From assembly GCF_014695775.1 (NCBI RefSeq), contig NZ_JACJOX010000017.1, positions 124,001 through 188,000 on the forward strand: a stretch of 64,000 bases of DNA. Reading direction: 5' to 3'. Within the stretch, counting starts at the first letter, position 1; each line of letters starts with the position of its first letter. This document shows positions 8,199 through 15,392 of this stretch, piece after piece. Origin of the DNA: Leptolyngbya sp. FACHB-60 (lineage in GTDB: Bacteria; Cyanobacteriota; Cyanobacteriia; Phormidesmidales; Phormidesmidaceae). Below the pieces are notes generated by a model. The model had not been told where the DNA came from and did not search any database. It was given only the letters and a program-made list of their open reading frames with translations. Position numbers and translations under genes: made by a program.

Positions 8199-9062
8199 CT
8201 AATCTCTCAGCACCTCCACCCGAATCTCAGCCTCTAGACTAGACCCCACTCGGCTCCCCTCTTGAGTTGTGCCGCTGACGGGCAGAGTTTGTGCCGGAAA
8301 GGGGCTGGCCACTAGGGCAATATGGCGATCGCTGACCGCTAGCCCGTGGGTGGGGTCAAAGGCGCGCCAGCCGCCACCGGGCACGTAGGCCTCGGCCCAG
8401 GCGTGCAGGTCGCGATCGAGACTTGTGCTATCGCCCTCCTCATAGCCGCTGACAAAGCGAGCCGCTATCCCCACTGCCTGGCAGGCCTCCATAAACAGCA
8501 CGGCAAAGTCGCGGCAGCTGCCCAGCTTTTTGCCCCAGGTAATACCCCCCGGCCAGGGAGCGCCCGTTGGACGGTTGGTGTACTCACAGGTTTCGTAGAT
8601 GCGGCCCACCAGAGCGGTCAAAAAAAGGCCAACGTTGCCCTCTACTTGGTGAGCCAGCGTCTGGGCCAGGTCAACCACTCCAGGCCCGAGGGCAGGGGCA
8701 CTGGCTGACACCAAGTAGGGCGCTAGCACGGCTTTTAGGCTGGTGGAATAGTCGATGGGCAAGGTGGTAGCCCAGGGCTCAGCCAGATAATCAAAGGGGT
8801 TGGTGCGGCAGGTCTCGACCTCAGCAGTGGTGATAATTTCAAACTGCTCTACGGGGTGAGGCGCAAACCACAGGCCCACGGTGCTGTTGCCATCGGTGTC
8901 TGCGATCGCGCTCTGCTGGGTTGGCGTTGGGGTGACCTCAAGGGTAAAGTGCCGCAGCTGCTGAGCACCATCACTACGGGGGCGCAGGCGCAGGGTGTGG
9001 GGCCGCAGGGTGACGGGCTGCTGATAGCGGTAGCGGGTTAGGTGACGAATTTGATAGCGCAT
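8199..9062 (-). CDS. Transglutaminase-like cysteine protease/amidase family protein
   Basis: A 287-residue protein with an N-terminal bacterial transglutaminase-like domain (about 1-95) and a transglutaminase core (about 150-250). The catalytic triad is visible as C183 in LGSCRDFAVLF, H220 in DLHAWAEAYV and D236 in AFDPTHG. Such proteins are usually peptidases or amidases rather than true cross-linkers; the substrate is not known. The ATG at 9062 gives MRYQIRHLTRYRY, the usual family start, in preference to 19 extra upstream codons. There is no signal peptide, so it is probably cytoplasmic. Confidence 0.88.
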   Translation of the reverse strand: MRYQIRHLTRYRYQQPVTLRPHTLRLRPRSDGAQQLRHFTLEVTPTPTQQSAIADTDGNSTVGLWFAPHPVEQFEIITTAEVETCRTNPFDYLAEPWATTLPIDYSTSLKAVLAPYLVSASAPALGPGVVDLAQTLAHQVEGNVGLFLTALVGRIYETCEYTNRPTGAPWPGGITWGKKLGSCRDFAVLFMEACQAVGIAARFVSGYEEGDSTSLDRDLHAWAEAYVPGGGWRAFDPTHGLAVSDRHIALVASPFPAQTLPVSGTTQEGSRVGSSLEAEIRVEVLRD

Positions 9063-9556
9063 GGCCAAGTAAGAATTGAGCAGAAACCGTAGCGGAGCAC
9101 AGACAGACGATAACGCCACATCAAGCTGGATAAACTTATTTTGTGTTCCCGAGCCTACCTACAATAGTGACAAGAAAACTAGCGATCCCCACAATCAGAA
9201 CAAAAAGGTAGGGATCCAAGCCTAGAGATTAAAGATAAACTCAACAGCCGGTCGCTATCCGTCGCCTCAGAATTGTAAACAACCCGATCAATCTTCAACC
9301 TGCTTGCTCTATCTAAAGGCGGGGATCATTGCCCCAGGCTTGATCCCAAGATTAAGGATTTATAAAATAGAGTTGCGTCCCCTAAAGAACGAGGCGATAA
9401 TAAACAACAGGGAAGATGAGATTTTGGCCTGTGATTTTTGAGTATTGCTCAAGTAATTCTTGCAATATTTTTTCCATTGCGAGAGTTGTTTTTAATAAGA
9501 TCTGACCCAAATAATATCCCTTAATTGTTCTGTCAAAAAGCTGCCGGAGTTACAAA
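9063..9556. other. Intergenic region upstream of two divergent genes
   Basis: This 494-bp gap is more AT-rich than its flanks. It contains a small inverted repeat (GGGATCA...TGATCCC near 9328-9352) and several TATAAA/GATAAT-like words that could be -10 elements, but none has a good -35 partner. No gene of useful length is seen. Confidence 0.5.
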
Positions 9557-9745
9557 ATGATTGGTCATTCTCAACAAGTACACTGCCCCAACTGTGGACA
9601 CTTAGCCGAAAGACACCACACTTACCCCGAGCAGCAGGTGCAAACTCAGTGCGCCGCTTGCGACTACCTCATGATCACCTGCGCCATCACCGGCAATGTG
9701 ATTGAGGCCCACGCACCGGGTATATTCGCCGCTTCGGCTTGCTAG
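9557..9745 (+). CDS. Small zinc-ribbon protein, cyanobacterial
   Basis: A 62-residue protein with two CxxC knuckles (CPNCG at 10-14 and CAACD at 32-36), typical of a zinc ribbon, and a conserved tail VIEAHAPGIFA. Close relatives in many cyanobacteria are often labelled as replication restart helicase PriA, but they are far too short for PriA and only share a zinc-binding pattern. Function is unknown. A GGAG Shine-Dalgarno sequence lies about 9 bp before the ATG, and an intrinsic terminator follows 70 bp after the stop. Confidence 0.8.
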   Translation: MIGHSQQVHCPNCGHLAERHHTYPEQQVQTQCAACDYLMITCAITGNVIEAHAPGIFAASAC

Positions 9746-9813
9746 CTTAGGCTTGACCAATCGACCGGCATTCACCTAGGGTTCTTCCCCCTTAGGTCAT
9801 TTCAAATTCGTAT

Positions 9814-9850
9814 CCCCGGCACTGCCTCAGCGGCAGCGTCGGGGATTTTT
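9814..9850 (+). terminator. Intrinsic terminator after zinc-ribbon gene
   Basis: Arms CCCCGGCACTGCC and GGCAGCGTCGGGG pair with one mismatch across a 5-nt loop and are followed by ATTTTT. This should end the 9557-9745 transcript before codA. Confidence 0.75.
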
Positions 9851-9946
9851 AATTAGGGGTTGCCCGCTGGGGATGTCTTTGGCTGGGGCGAAGTTGGTAT
9901 AGTCGAGGCCGTAACGACAGGGCAAACTGCGCCAAAGGGGCTCGCC

Positions 9947-11179
9947 ATGGACATGATTTTGCGAAACGGTAAGCTACCCAGCGGTGAGTCAGTCGATATC
10001 GGCTTTGAGGATAGCCGCATACGGGCAATAGAACCCCACTTAGCCAGTTCAGCCGCCCAGGAGCTTGTCCTCGACGGCAGGCTGGTAAGCCCACCCTTCG
10101 TAGAATCGCACATTCACCTTGACTCGGCACTGACGGCGGGACAGCCGCGCTGGAACCAGAGTGGCACCCTGTTTGAAGGCATTGAGATCTGGCGCGATCG
10201 CAAACAGTCTCTCACCCTAGAGGATGTCAAAGCGCGGGCGATCGCCACCCTCAAGCTCCAGGCTCAGCAGGGGGTGCTCTTTGTCCGTAGCCATGCCGAC
10301 GTCAGCGAAACCAGCCTCACCGCCCTTAAGGCCCTACTAGAAGTCCGCGACACCGTCAAAGACTGGATCACCATGCAAGTCGTTGCCTTTCCTCAAGACG
10401 GCCTCTACGACAGCCCCGGCAATCTTGAGTTGATGGAAGAATCCCTCAAACTGGGAGCCGATGCCGTCGGCGGCATTCCTCACTACGAAATGACCCGCGA
10501 AGACGGCGTGCAGTCAGTACACCGCATTTTTGAGCTGGCCCAGCGCTACGATCGCTTGATCGATATCCACTGCGACGAAATCGACGATGACCAATCGCGC
10601 TTTTTAGAAGTGGTCGCCGCCTGCGCCGTGCGATCGGGCCTTGGGCCTCAGGTCACCGCCAGCCACACCACCGCCTTTGCCAGCTACAACAACGCTTACG
10701 CCTTCAAACTCATGGGTCTGCTGGCGCGATCGCAGATCAACTTCATCGCCAACCCCTTGATCAATATCACCCTTCAGGGCCGCACCGACACCTACCCCAA
10801 ACGGCGCGGCGTCACCCGCGTCAAAGAACTCTGGCAGCAAGGCATCAACGTCAGCCTCGGCCACGACTGCGTGCAAGACCCCTGGTATAACCTGGGTACC
10901 GGCAACATGCTCGATGTCGCCTCCATGGCCGTCCACGTCTGCCAAATGACCGGCCAAGACGAAATCGCCGCCAGCTACGACATGATCACGACCAATGGTG
11001 CCAAAACCCTCGCCCTAAACGACTCCTACGGCCTTGAAGTCGGCAAACCCGCCAACCTCATCGTTCTCGATGCAGATAGCCCCTATGACGCCATCTGCCA
11101 CCGCGCCACCGTCACCCACGTCTTCTCCCGAGGCAAGCTGCTGGTGCAGACGAAGCCCCCAGAGGTGAAGTGGGAGTAA
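9947..11179 (+). CDS. codA: Cytosine deaminase (CodA family)
   Basis: A 410-residue metal-dependent amidohydrolase that converts cytosine to uracil for pyrimidine salvage. It aligns along its length with E. coli CodA at a constant offset of six residues. Metal and catalytic residues are present: H55 and H57 (SHIHLDS), H208 and E211 (DIHCDEIDD), H240 (SHTT) and D307 (GHDC). The residue after the catalytic aspartate is C308, where E. coli has D314, a known determinant of substrate preference, so the true substrate could be a related pyrimidine or heterocycle. The ATG at 9947 (MDMILRNG) matches the family start; 29 upstream codons are not family-like. The TAA stop lies inside the first, imperfect unit of a GGAGTAG tandem repeat. 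Confidence 0.88.
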   Translation: MDMILRNGKLPSGESVDIGFEDSRIRAIEPHLASSAAQELVLDGRLVSPPFVESHIHLDSALTAGQPRWNQSGTLFEGIEIWRDRKQSLTLEDVKARAIATLKLQAQQGVLFVRSHADVSETSLTALKALLEVRDTVKDWITMQVVAFPQDGLYDSPGNLELMEESLKLGADAVGGIPHYEMTREDGVQSVHRIFELAQRYDRLIDIHCDEIDDDQSRFLEVVAACAVRSGLGPQVTASHTTAFASYNNAYAFKLMGLLARSQINFIANPLINITLQGRTDTYPKRRGVTRVKELWQQGINVSLGHDCVQDPWYNLGTGNMLDVASMAVHVCQMTGQDEIAASYDMITTNGAKTLALNDSYGLEVGKPANLIVLDADSPYDAICHRATVTHVFSRGKLLVQTKPPEVKWE

Positions 11180-11221
11180 GGAGTAGGGAGTAGGGAGTAG
11201 GGAGTAGGGAGTAGGGAGTAG
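11173..11221. repeat. Heptanucleotide tandem repeat, 6 perfect units
   Basis: Six perfect copies of GGAGTAG fill 11180-11221, preceded by one imperfect copy (GGAGTAA, 11173-11179) that provides the codA stop codon. A looser purine-rich tail continues to about 11285. This is the type of short tandem repeat (STRR) known from filamentous cyanobacteria. Confidence 0.9.
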
Positions 11222-11566
11222 GGGGCGGATGGGTTGATGAGGAAGGTGAGAGGATGAGGAAGGTGAGGGAGTAGGGAAGTAGGGGTGAATGTTGCTCACA
11301 AGCCAATTTGCAAAATGAAGGTTTAAACCGAGGATCGGCCAGTCCTTTCCGCGAGGTCAAGGACGACGGAACGTTCTTGTTGACGGGGGCCTGGGGCCAG
11401 CAAAATGGCCCCAGCAGCAGATCTGGCTTTGAACCCAATCGTGCGCCGCAAACCCAGATCTTTGGCTAAGAAAACCTTATCCTAGATAGTAGGCAGTGCC
11501 CACCCTACCCACGGCTCACTCCAGCCCCTCGTCCTTTGGGAGAGGGGAGCGATTCATTACGTTCCT
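11222..11566. other. Intergenic region with inverted repeats
   Basis: After the tandem repeat, this region holds a 9-bp perfect hairpin (CTGGGGCCA 11391-11399 with TGGCCCCAG 11406-11414) and a wider inverted repeat with arms AGATCTGG (from about 11420) and CCAGATCT (to about 11461). Neither is followed by a T-run. The genes on both sides are convergent, so these may be transcription end structures. No gene is seen. Confidence 0.5.
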
Positions 11567-12331
11567 TTAATGAAAATAGGACGCCCCATTCACATCAAAC
11601 GTCGCCCCTGTGGCATGGGGCGCTAACCCCGCCACCAAAAACGCCACCAAATTGGCAATATCCTGCGGCTCCGCCGGAGCCCCCATCGGGATATCCCGCG
11701 TCACATACTCCGCCCCTCGCTCTGCCATCACCTGCTCAATGCGATCGGTTCGCACAAACCCAGGCGCGATCGCATAGGCCCGCACCCCATCCGCCGCAAA
11801 CCCCTTCGCGATCGTGCGAGTGAGCCCAATCACCCCACCCTTCGACGCCGCATAGGCCATAAACTCTGGCCCATCACCCCGAAATGCCGCTCGACTCGCC
11901 AAGTTGACCAACGTGCCGCCCCCCTGAATCTGAAAGTGGCGAATTGCCTCTCGACATAGATCGGCCATGGCAACGAGGTTGACCTGAAGCGTCTCTTGCC
12001 AGGCGATCGCCCACTGATCCCACTCAGCTGCAATTGAGGCGGCGGGCATAGTCGCAGCATTATTAATCACTGCATTCACGCTGCCTCGCCAGGCTAGGGA
12101 CTGGTTCCACAGCTCTAGGGCAGCCCCTGGCACCGCCAAATTGGCCTGAACCAGATGAATGCGCTCATGCTCCAGGTCAGCAGCGAGCTGTTTCGTCTCG
12201 GCCTCACCCTGGCTGTAGTGAAGAATAACCGCCGCTCCCGCCCCGTGCAGAGTACTGGCGATCGCAGACCCAATCCCTCGCGAGGCTCCCGTCACCAACA
12301 CCGTGCTGCCCTGCAGATCAATCAACGTCAT
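11567..12331 (-). CDS. Short-chain dehydrogenase/reductase, FabG-like
   Basis: A 254-residue classical SDR oxidoreductase. The cofactor motif TGASRGIG is at 14-21, NNAA at 90-93, and the catalytic residues are S146, Y160 and K164 in the YAASK context. The tail GATFDVNGASYFH resembles FabG-type enzymes. The residue after the glycine motif region (HYSQGEAE) lacks the acidic residue typical of NAD preference, so NADP(H) is more likely (inference). The substrate is unknown; it is not in a fatty-acid gene context, so I do not call it FabG. Confidence 0.88.
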   Translation of the reverse strand: MTLIDLQGSTVLVTGASRGIGSAIASTLHGAGAAVILHYSQGEAETKQLAADLEHERIHLVQANLAVPGAALELWNQSLAWRGSVNAVINNAATMPAASIAAEWDQWAIAWQETLQVNLVAMADLCREAIRHFQIQGGGTLVNLASRAAFRGDGPEFMAYAASKGGVIGLTRTIAKGFAADGVRAYAIAPGFVRTDRIEQVMAERGAEYVTRDIPMGAPAEPQDIANLVAFLVAGLAPHATGATFDVNGASYFH

Positions 12332-12450
12332 GACCCTTGCCGTTAGTAGTTAGCACCCAGAGTTTTGCCGCTGCCCTGTCCTCGCAACCGAGAACAGGGC
12401 AGCCATAGCCATGTATAGCGCAGCTTAATTCATCAGAAATGTAAACAAGT

Positions 12451-12480
12451 TTGCAATATTTGTTTATATTGCGTTACAAT
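12451..12480 (+). promoter_or_regulatory. hli promoter with overlapping HLR1 (RpaB) site
   Basis: A candidate promoter has -35 TTGCAA (12451-12456), an 18-nt spacer and -10 TACAAT (12475-12480). Overlapping it, TTTATATT-GC-GTTACAAT (12463-12480) matches the HLR1 direct-repeat consensus (G/T)TTACA(T/A)(T/A)-N2-repeat at 15 of 16 positions. HLR1 is bound by the response regulator RpaB. A site over the core promoter fits repression in low light and release in high light. Confidence 0.65.
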
Positions 12481-12509
12481 CGGTTCACAGAAGCAACGGA
12501 GAACACCCC

Positions 12510-12722
12510 ATGACCACTAACGGTTACATCACCGAAGAAGGCGGTCGTTTGAACAACTTTGCCGTTGAACCAAAAGTTTATGTCGATGACAGCCAGCAGT
12601 TCGGCTTCAATGAATACGCCGAAAAGCTCAATGGTCGCCTAGCGATGCTCGGCTTTGGATCGGCGGTGCTGTTTGAAGTCGCCACAGGCCATGGCATTGT
12701 TACCTGGCTAACCAACCTGTAG
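12510..12722 (+). CDS. High-light-inducible protein (HLIP), 70 aa
   Basis: A one-helix member of the LHC superfamily found in thylakoid membranes, where HLIPs bind chlorophyll and carotenoid, dissipate excess energy and assist PSII and chlorophyll synthase complexes. The chlorophyll-binding motif [13 protein letters not shown] occupies residues 37-49 (E38, N41, R43), continuing into the single transmembrane helix to about residue 66. The 35-residue N-terminal stromal extension is longer than in HliC types. A GGAG sequence at 12498-12501 is well placed before the ATG. The HLR1-like site upstream predicts high-light induction. A second hli gene follows 160 bp downstream. Confidence 0.93.
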   Translation: MTTNGYITEEGGRLNNFAVEPKVYVDDSQQFGFNEYAEKLNGRLAMLGFGSAVLFEVATGHGIVTWLTNL

Positions 12723-12822
12723 ACCAGGGTGGTGCCGGGCTTAGGTAGGAATAACGACTTGAACGATTGAACTGCGGCCATGGGAAAAGTCATCGTTTCC
12801 ACACCTCCACCCCAAAAATATG

Positions 12823-12841
12823 TGTTACGTTAAGTAACAGG
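12823..12841 (+). promoter_or_regulatory. HLR1-like palindrome upstream of second hli gene
   Basis: TGTTAC-GTTAA-GTAACA (12823-12839) is a perfect 6-bp inverted repeat. Read as HLR1 it is GTTACGTT-AA-GTAACAGG (12824-12841), 7/8 and 5/8 matches to the half-site. The same TGTTAC-N5-GTAACAGG arrangement occurs at 52921-52939. It lies 42 bp before the hli start codon. Confidence 0.4.
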
Positions 12842-12882
12842 ATATTGATTTCGCCCCTCTAATCATTTAGGAGATATCCACC

Positions 12883-13026
12883 ATGGAAACCAACCAAACC
12901 AAGTTCGGCTTTGTAGATTTCGCAGAAACCTGGAACGGCCGTCTGGCTATGCTAGGCTTCGTCATTGGTGTAGCTACCGAGTTTCTGACCGGGCAAGGCA
13001 TTCTGTCCCAAATCGGCATCATGTAG
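12883..13026 (+). CDS. Short high-light-inducible protein (HLIP), 47 aa
   Basis: A 47-residue HLIP made almost entirely of the chlorophyll-binding helix: [14 protein letters not shown] at 13-26 with E15, N18 and R20, then a hydrophobic stretch to residue 45. The length matches the HliC/ScpB type, which forms dimers or joins HliA/B/D at PSII assembly modules and chlorophyll synthase. An AGGAG Shine-Dalgarno sequence (about 12869-12873) precedes the ATG. A strong 15-bp hairpin follows the stop. The small size means automated tools can easily miss it. Confidence 0.92.
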   Translation: METNQTKFGFVDFAETWNGRLAMLGFVIGVATEFLTGQGILSQIGIM

Positions 13027-13061
13027 AGTTCTGTAAACTCACATAGCAAAATAAACAAATG

Positions 13062-13102
13062 AAAGGGGAGGTGCTAAAACTAGCACCTCCCCTTTCGCTT
13101 TG
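13062..13102 (+). terminator. Strong hairpin terminator after hli pair
   Basis: A perfect 15-bp stem (AAAGGGGAGGTGCTA 13062-13076 with its complement 13081-13095) and a 4-nt loop, followed by a weak T-rich stretch. It ends the hli transcript and can also serve the convergent frp gene. Confidence 0.8.
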
Positions 13103-13159
13103 TACTTCTAGATTTGCCAAAACAAAGCAGCCCAGGTCTAAATCTGCGAACCGGCCTAG

Positions 13160-13489
13160 CTAGAACATGCGGGTGAGGGCAGTAATTTTCGATAGTTTGG
13201 CGGCGTCTAGCCCCTCTAGCTCATTCAAGCTCAGCCAGCCTTCTTTCACCAAACTCGAAAAGACAAACAGCAAGGCTGACTCGCGATCGTCATACTTGCC
13301 GTCGAGTTCGTGACGGCGGGCGCTGAGAAAATCGTGGAGTTGCCAAAGGTCATCCATACTGTTGAGACTGCTGGCCCGATCGCGCACAACCTGAACCAAT
13401 CCGCTGATCTCGCGGCTATAAGCCGCTGCGATCGCCGCCTTAGCAAGGTCTTTTTCCTCAGATGACCACTGGAGTTCGCTGGTATGCAT
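13160..13489 (-). CDS. frp: Fluorescence recovery protein (FRP)
   Basis: A 109-residue homologue of Synechocystis FRP (Slr1964). FRP binds the C-terminal domain of photoactivated OCP, detaches it from the phycobilisome and speeds its return to the orange form. The hallmark stretch DDLWQLHDFLSARRHELDG is conserved, with W49, H52, D53 and R59 matching the functionally important W50, H53, D54 and R60. The gene lies 353 bp downstream of ocp on the same strand. A hairpin terminator and a separate promoter candidate sit between them, so frp is probably transcribed on its own. It identifies the partner OCP as the FRP-controlled OCP1 type. Confidence 0.93.
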   Translation of the reverse strand: MHTSELQWSSEEKDLAKAAIAAAYSREISGLVQVVRDRASSLNSMDDLWQLHDFLSARRHELDGKYDDRESALLFVFSSLVKEGWLSLNELEGLDAAKLSKITALTRMF

Positions 13490-13589
13490 TACGACTTTTA
13501 AAGGAAGGAATCTTGAGAACAGACCGGTGAAAACGCTATAGCCTCCAATCAGCTAAGCCCTTAACCAGTCAATGATTTTGTTTAACGTT

Positions 13590-13624
13590 TCTCTATATTA
13601 GAGACATGTTGCAAAACTTTGCAA
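13590..13624 (-). promoter_or_regulatory. Candidate frp promoter with palindrome at -10
   Basis: On the minus strand, -35 TTGCAA (13619-13624), an 18-nt spacer and -10 TAATAT (13595-13600) precede frp by about 100 bp. The -10 lies inside the perfect inverted repeat TCTCTA-TAT-TAGAGA (13590-13604), which could be an operator. Confidence 0.4.
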
Positions 13625-13691
13625 TGTCCTCAGGATGCTTAGCGAGCCTCAGCCACCTTCATACACTTATCTTGGCCAGGCTCAAAACAAT

Positions 13692-13740
13692 TCTGGCTGC
13701 TGGGTCTTCCGTCTCGGGAGAGGCCCAACAGCCAGAAAAG
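13692..13740 (-). terminator. Hairpin terminator after ocp
   Basis: Arms TCTGGCTGCTGGGTCT (13692-13707) and AGGCCCAACAGCCAGA (13721-13736) pair with two G-T type mismatches. On the minus strand the stem is followed by ATTGTTTTG. It separates the ocp and frp transcripts. Confidence 0.7.
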
Positions 13741-13842
13741 GGGACATGGGTTTAGCTAGGGATGAGCCAACCTTAAGTTAATTTCGGCCAAGTAGACCTC
13801 AGGTCGGCGATCGCCCAGCTAATCCCATCCACAGCCATCGAC

Positions 13843-14802
13843 CTAGCGAACCAGGTTGAGCAGTTCCTTCGGTGAGGCCAACAGGTCAATGGCGACAAAG
13901 AAAATCTTGCCATCGGGGTTGAGCAAAAACCGCCAGGCAATATTCATGCCGACGCCAGCGCCAAACCAGGGGGTCTGCACCTTGCCGGTCACTTTGATTT
14001 GAGTAAAGCCATCTTCAGCCTGTTCGGTGACCCCCCGCTCTGGAATCAGCTTGAGGTTTTGACAATCTTCCTGAAAGAACCGGAGAATCCCCTCTTTGCC
14101 GGTAATCGGGCGCTGAAAGGGAGGCTGTAGCGCACCGTCGGGGGTGAAAAGTTCGATCAACGCGTCGAAGTCATTGGCGTTGAGGTTGTCCATGTAGGCC
14201 AGCACTGTTGGGCTGGTAACCCCCTCAATGGTGACCTGGCTGCGCTTGGCCATGTCTTGGGGTGGTGCAACCGGCTCAGAGACACGGGTATAGCTGCCCA
14301 TTTGCTTGGCGTCAAACCCCATGTCGACAACCGCATTGCGGAGCACCGTAATCTGCTGACCAGACTCTAGGGTGCGAATCGACTGCAACACTGCGGCGGC
14401 ATTGGCCGACAGCTTATACCCTTCAGGGATAGGCGCAACAGAGCCCTCTTCCATCCACTGGCCCAGGCGGTACCAAAAGCCGAGCTTGATGTTGGGCGAC
14501 CAGGTCGAGTAGGTGCGACAAACGGGCGTATCAGCCCGGTTCGCCAGGTCGCACATCGCCTGAGACTGCTCCTGAAAAGGCATCTTGCGAATTTGCTCCA
14601 TGGTGGCTTCAGCAAACTGCATGCTGGCCGCACCGGGAGCCGCAATAGTAATGCTGCTCCCCATCTCTAAGTAGGCGAACCAGATTAGAGCCAGCTGGTC
14701 TTCGGCACTGAGTTGGGTAAAGCGGGCAATGGTTGCGGGTACAGAATCCGCCGTTAAAGTATTAGGGAAAATATTACGAGCTGAATCGATCGTAAAAGGC
14801 AT
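13843..14802 (-). CDS. ocp: Orange carotenoid protein (OCP)
   Basis: A 319-residue photoactive carotenoprotein that quenches phycobilisome excitation under strong blue light. The N-terminal all-helical domain (about 15-165) and C-terminal NTF2-like domain (about 195-315) are both present. Keto-carotenoid contacts are conserved: Y44 and W110 in the N-domain, Y203 and W290 in the C-domain (Synechocystis Y201, W288). R155 of the interdomain salt bridge is present; its partner E244 appears as D246. The ATG at 14802 (MPFTIDSARNIFP) has an AGGA Shine-Dalgarno and matches known OCP starts; 12 upstream codons are open but not conserved. frp lies downstream and two hli genes sit beyond it. No ketolase or other OCP partner gene is in the window. 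Confidence 0.96.
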   Translation of the reverse strand: MPFTIDSARNIFPNTLTADSVPATIARFTQLSAEDQLALIWFAYLEMGSSITIAAPGAASMQFAEATMEQIRKMPFQEQSQAMCDLANRADTPVCRTYSTWSPNIKLGFWYRLGQWMEEGSVAPIPEGYKLSANAAAVLQSIRTLESGQQITVLRNAVVDMGFDAKQMGSYTRVSEPVAPPQDMAKRSQVTIEGVTSPTVLAYMDNLNANDFDALIELFTPDGALQPPFQRPITGKEGILRFFQEDCQNLKLIPERGVTEQAEDGFTQIKVTGKVQTPWFGAGVGMNIAWRFLLNPDGKIFFVAIDLLASPKELLNLVR

Positions 14803-15078
14803 ATTGAGTTTCCTGAGGAAAGGTGGGGTTTTTGCCAATGATTCCGAGCATTTTTTCCATCAAAGCTTGACCCCTCAAGGCCCAGTCTACGCAACTACGA
14901 GACATGTGCCCTATAAAGAAATGAGAACCGATGTTATTTCCTATAGAAATTGCTCTAGAGAAGAAATAGTTTTTATCCCTGGGAGAATTCGTCGATCAGA
15001 TCAGGCTGATTGCTCTGGTTTGGGGCCAAAATCCTTAGAATGGAGATGGCCTCTCAATATTTTTGGTAGCTATAGCCC

Positions 15079-15318
15079 ATGGAAACGCTTGCCCTTACCC
15101 CTCCCAATGTGGAACAGGTTTTAGATGAACTACGCCCTTACCTGCTGGCCGATGGCGGCAATGTAGAGCTGGTTGAAATCGACGGCCCAGTGGTCAAACT
15201 CCGCCTGCAAGGGGCTTGCGGCTCTTGCCCTAGCTCTGCCATGACCCTGCGCATGGGCATCGAGCGTCGCCTGCGCGAGTTTATTCCCGAAATTGCCGAA
15301 ATTGAGCAGGTATTTTAG
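15079..15318 (+). CDS. nfu: NifU-like iron-sulfur cluster scaffold (Nfu)
   Basis: A 79-residue protein corresponding to the C-terminal NifU domain alone, as in the cyanobacterial NfuA scaffold that hands 4Fe-4S clusters to photosystem I and other targets. The cluster-binding CxxC is C47-G-S-C50 in [13 protein letters not shown]. The first residues before [13 protein letters not shown] are variable. The ATG at 15079 is the only good start. It is divergent from ocp (276-bp gap) and 74 bp upstream of serS in the same direction. Confidence 0.92.
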   Translation: METLALTPPNVEQVLDELRPYLLADGGNVELVEIDGPVVKLRLQGACGSCPSSAMTLRMGIERRLREFIPEIAEIEQVF

Positions 15319-15392
15319 GAATGCTGATATTCTGATCTATTGGCAAAGGGTTTCTTGTCAAAAAATCAGATTTCAGATTGTAGAGGGCTGCT

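Noticed and set aside
9557..9745. Annotation as replication restart helicase PriA
   Set aside because: The protein has 62 residues and only a zinc-ribbon pattern; no helicase motif is present.
11173..11221. CRISPR-like direct repeat
   Set aside because: Units are 7 bp and contiguous with no spacers; this is a tandem repeat.
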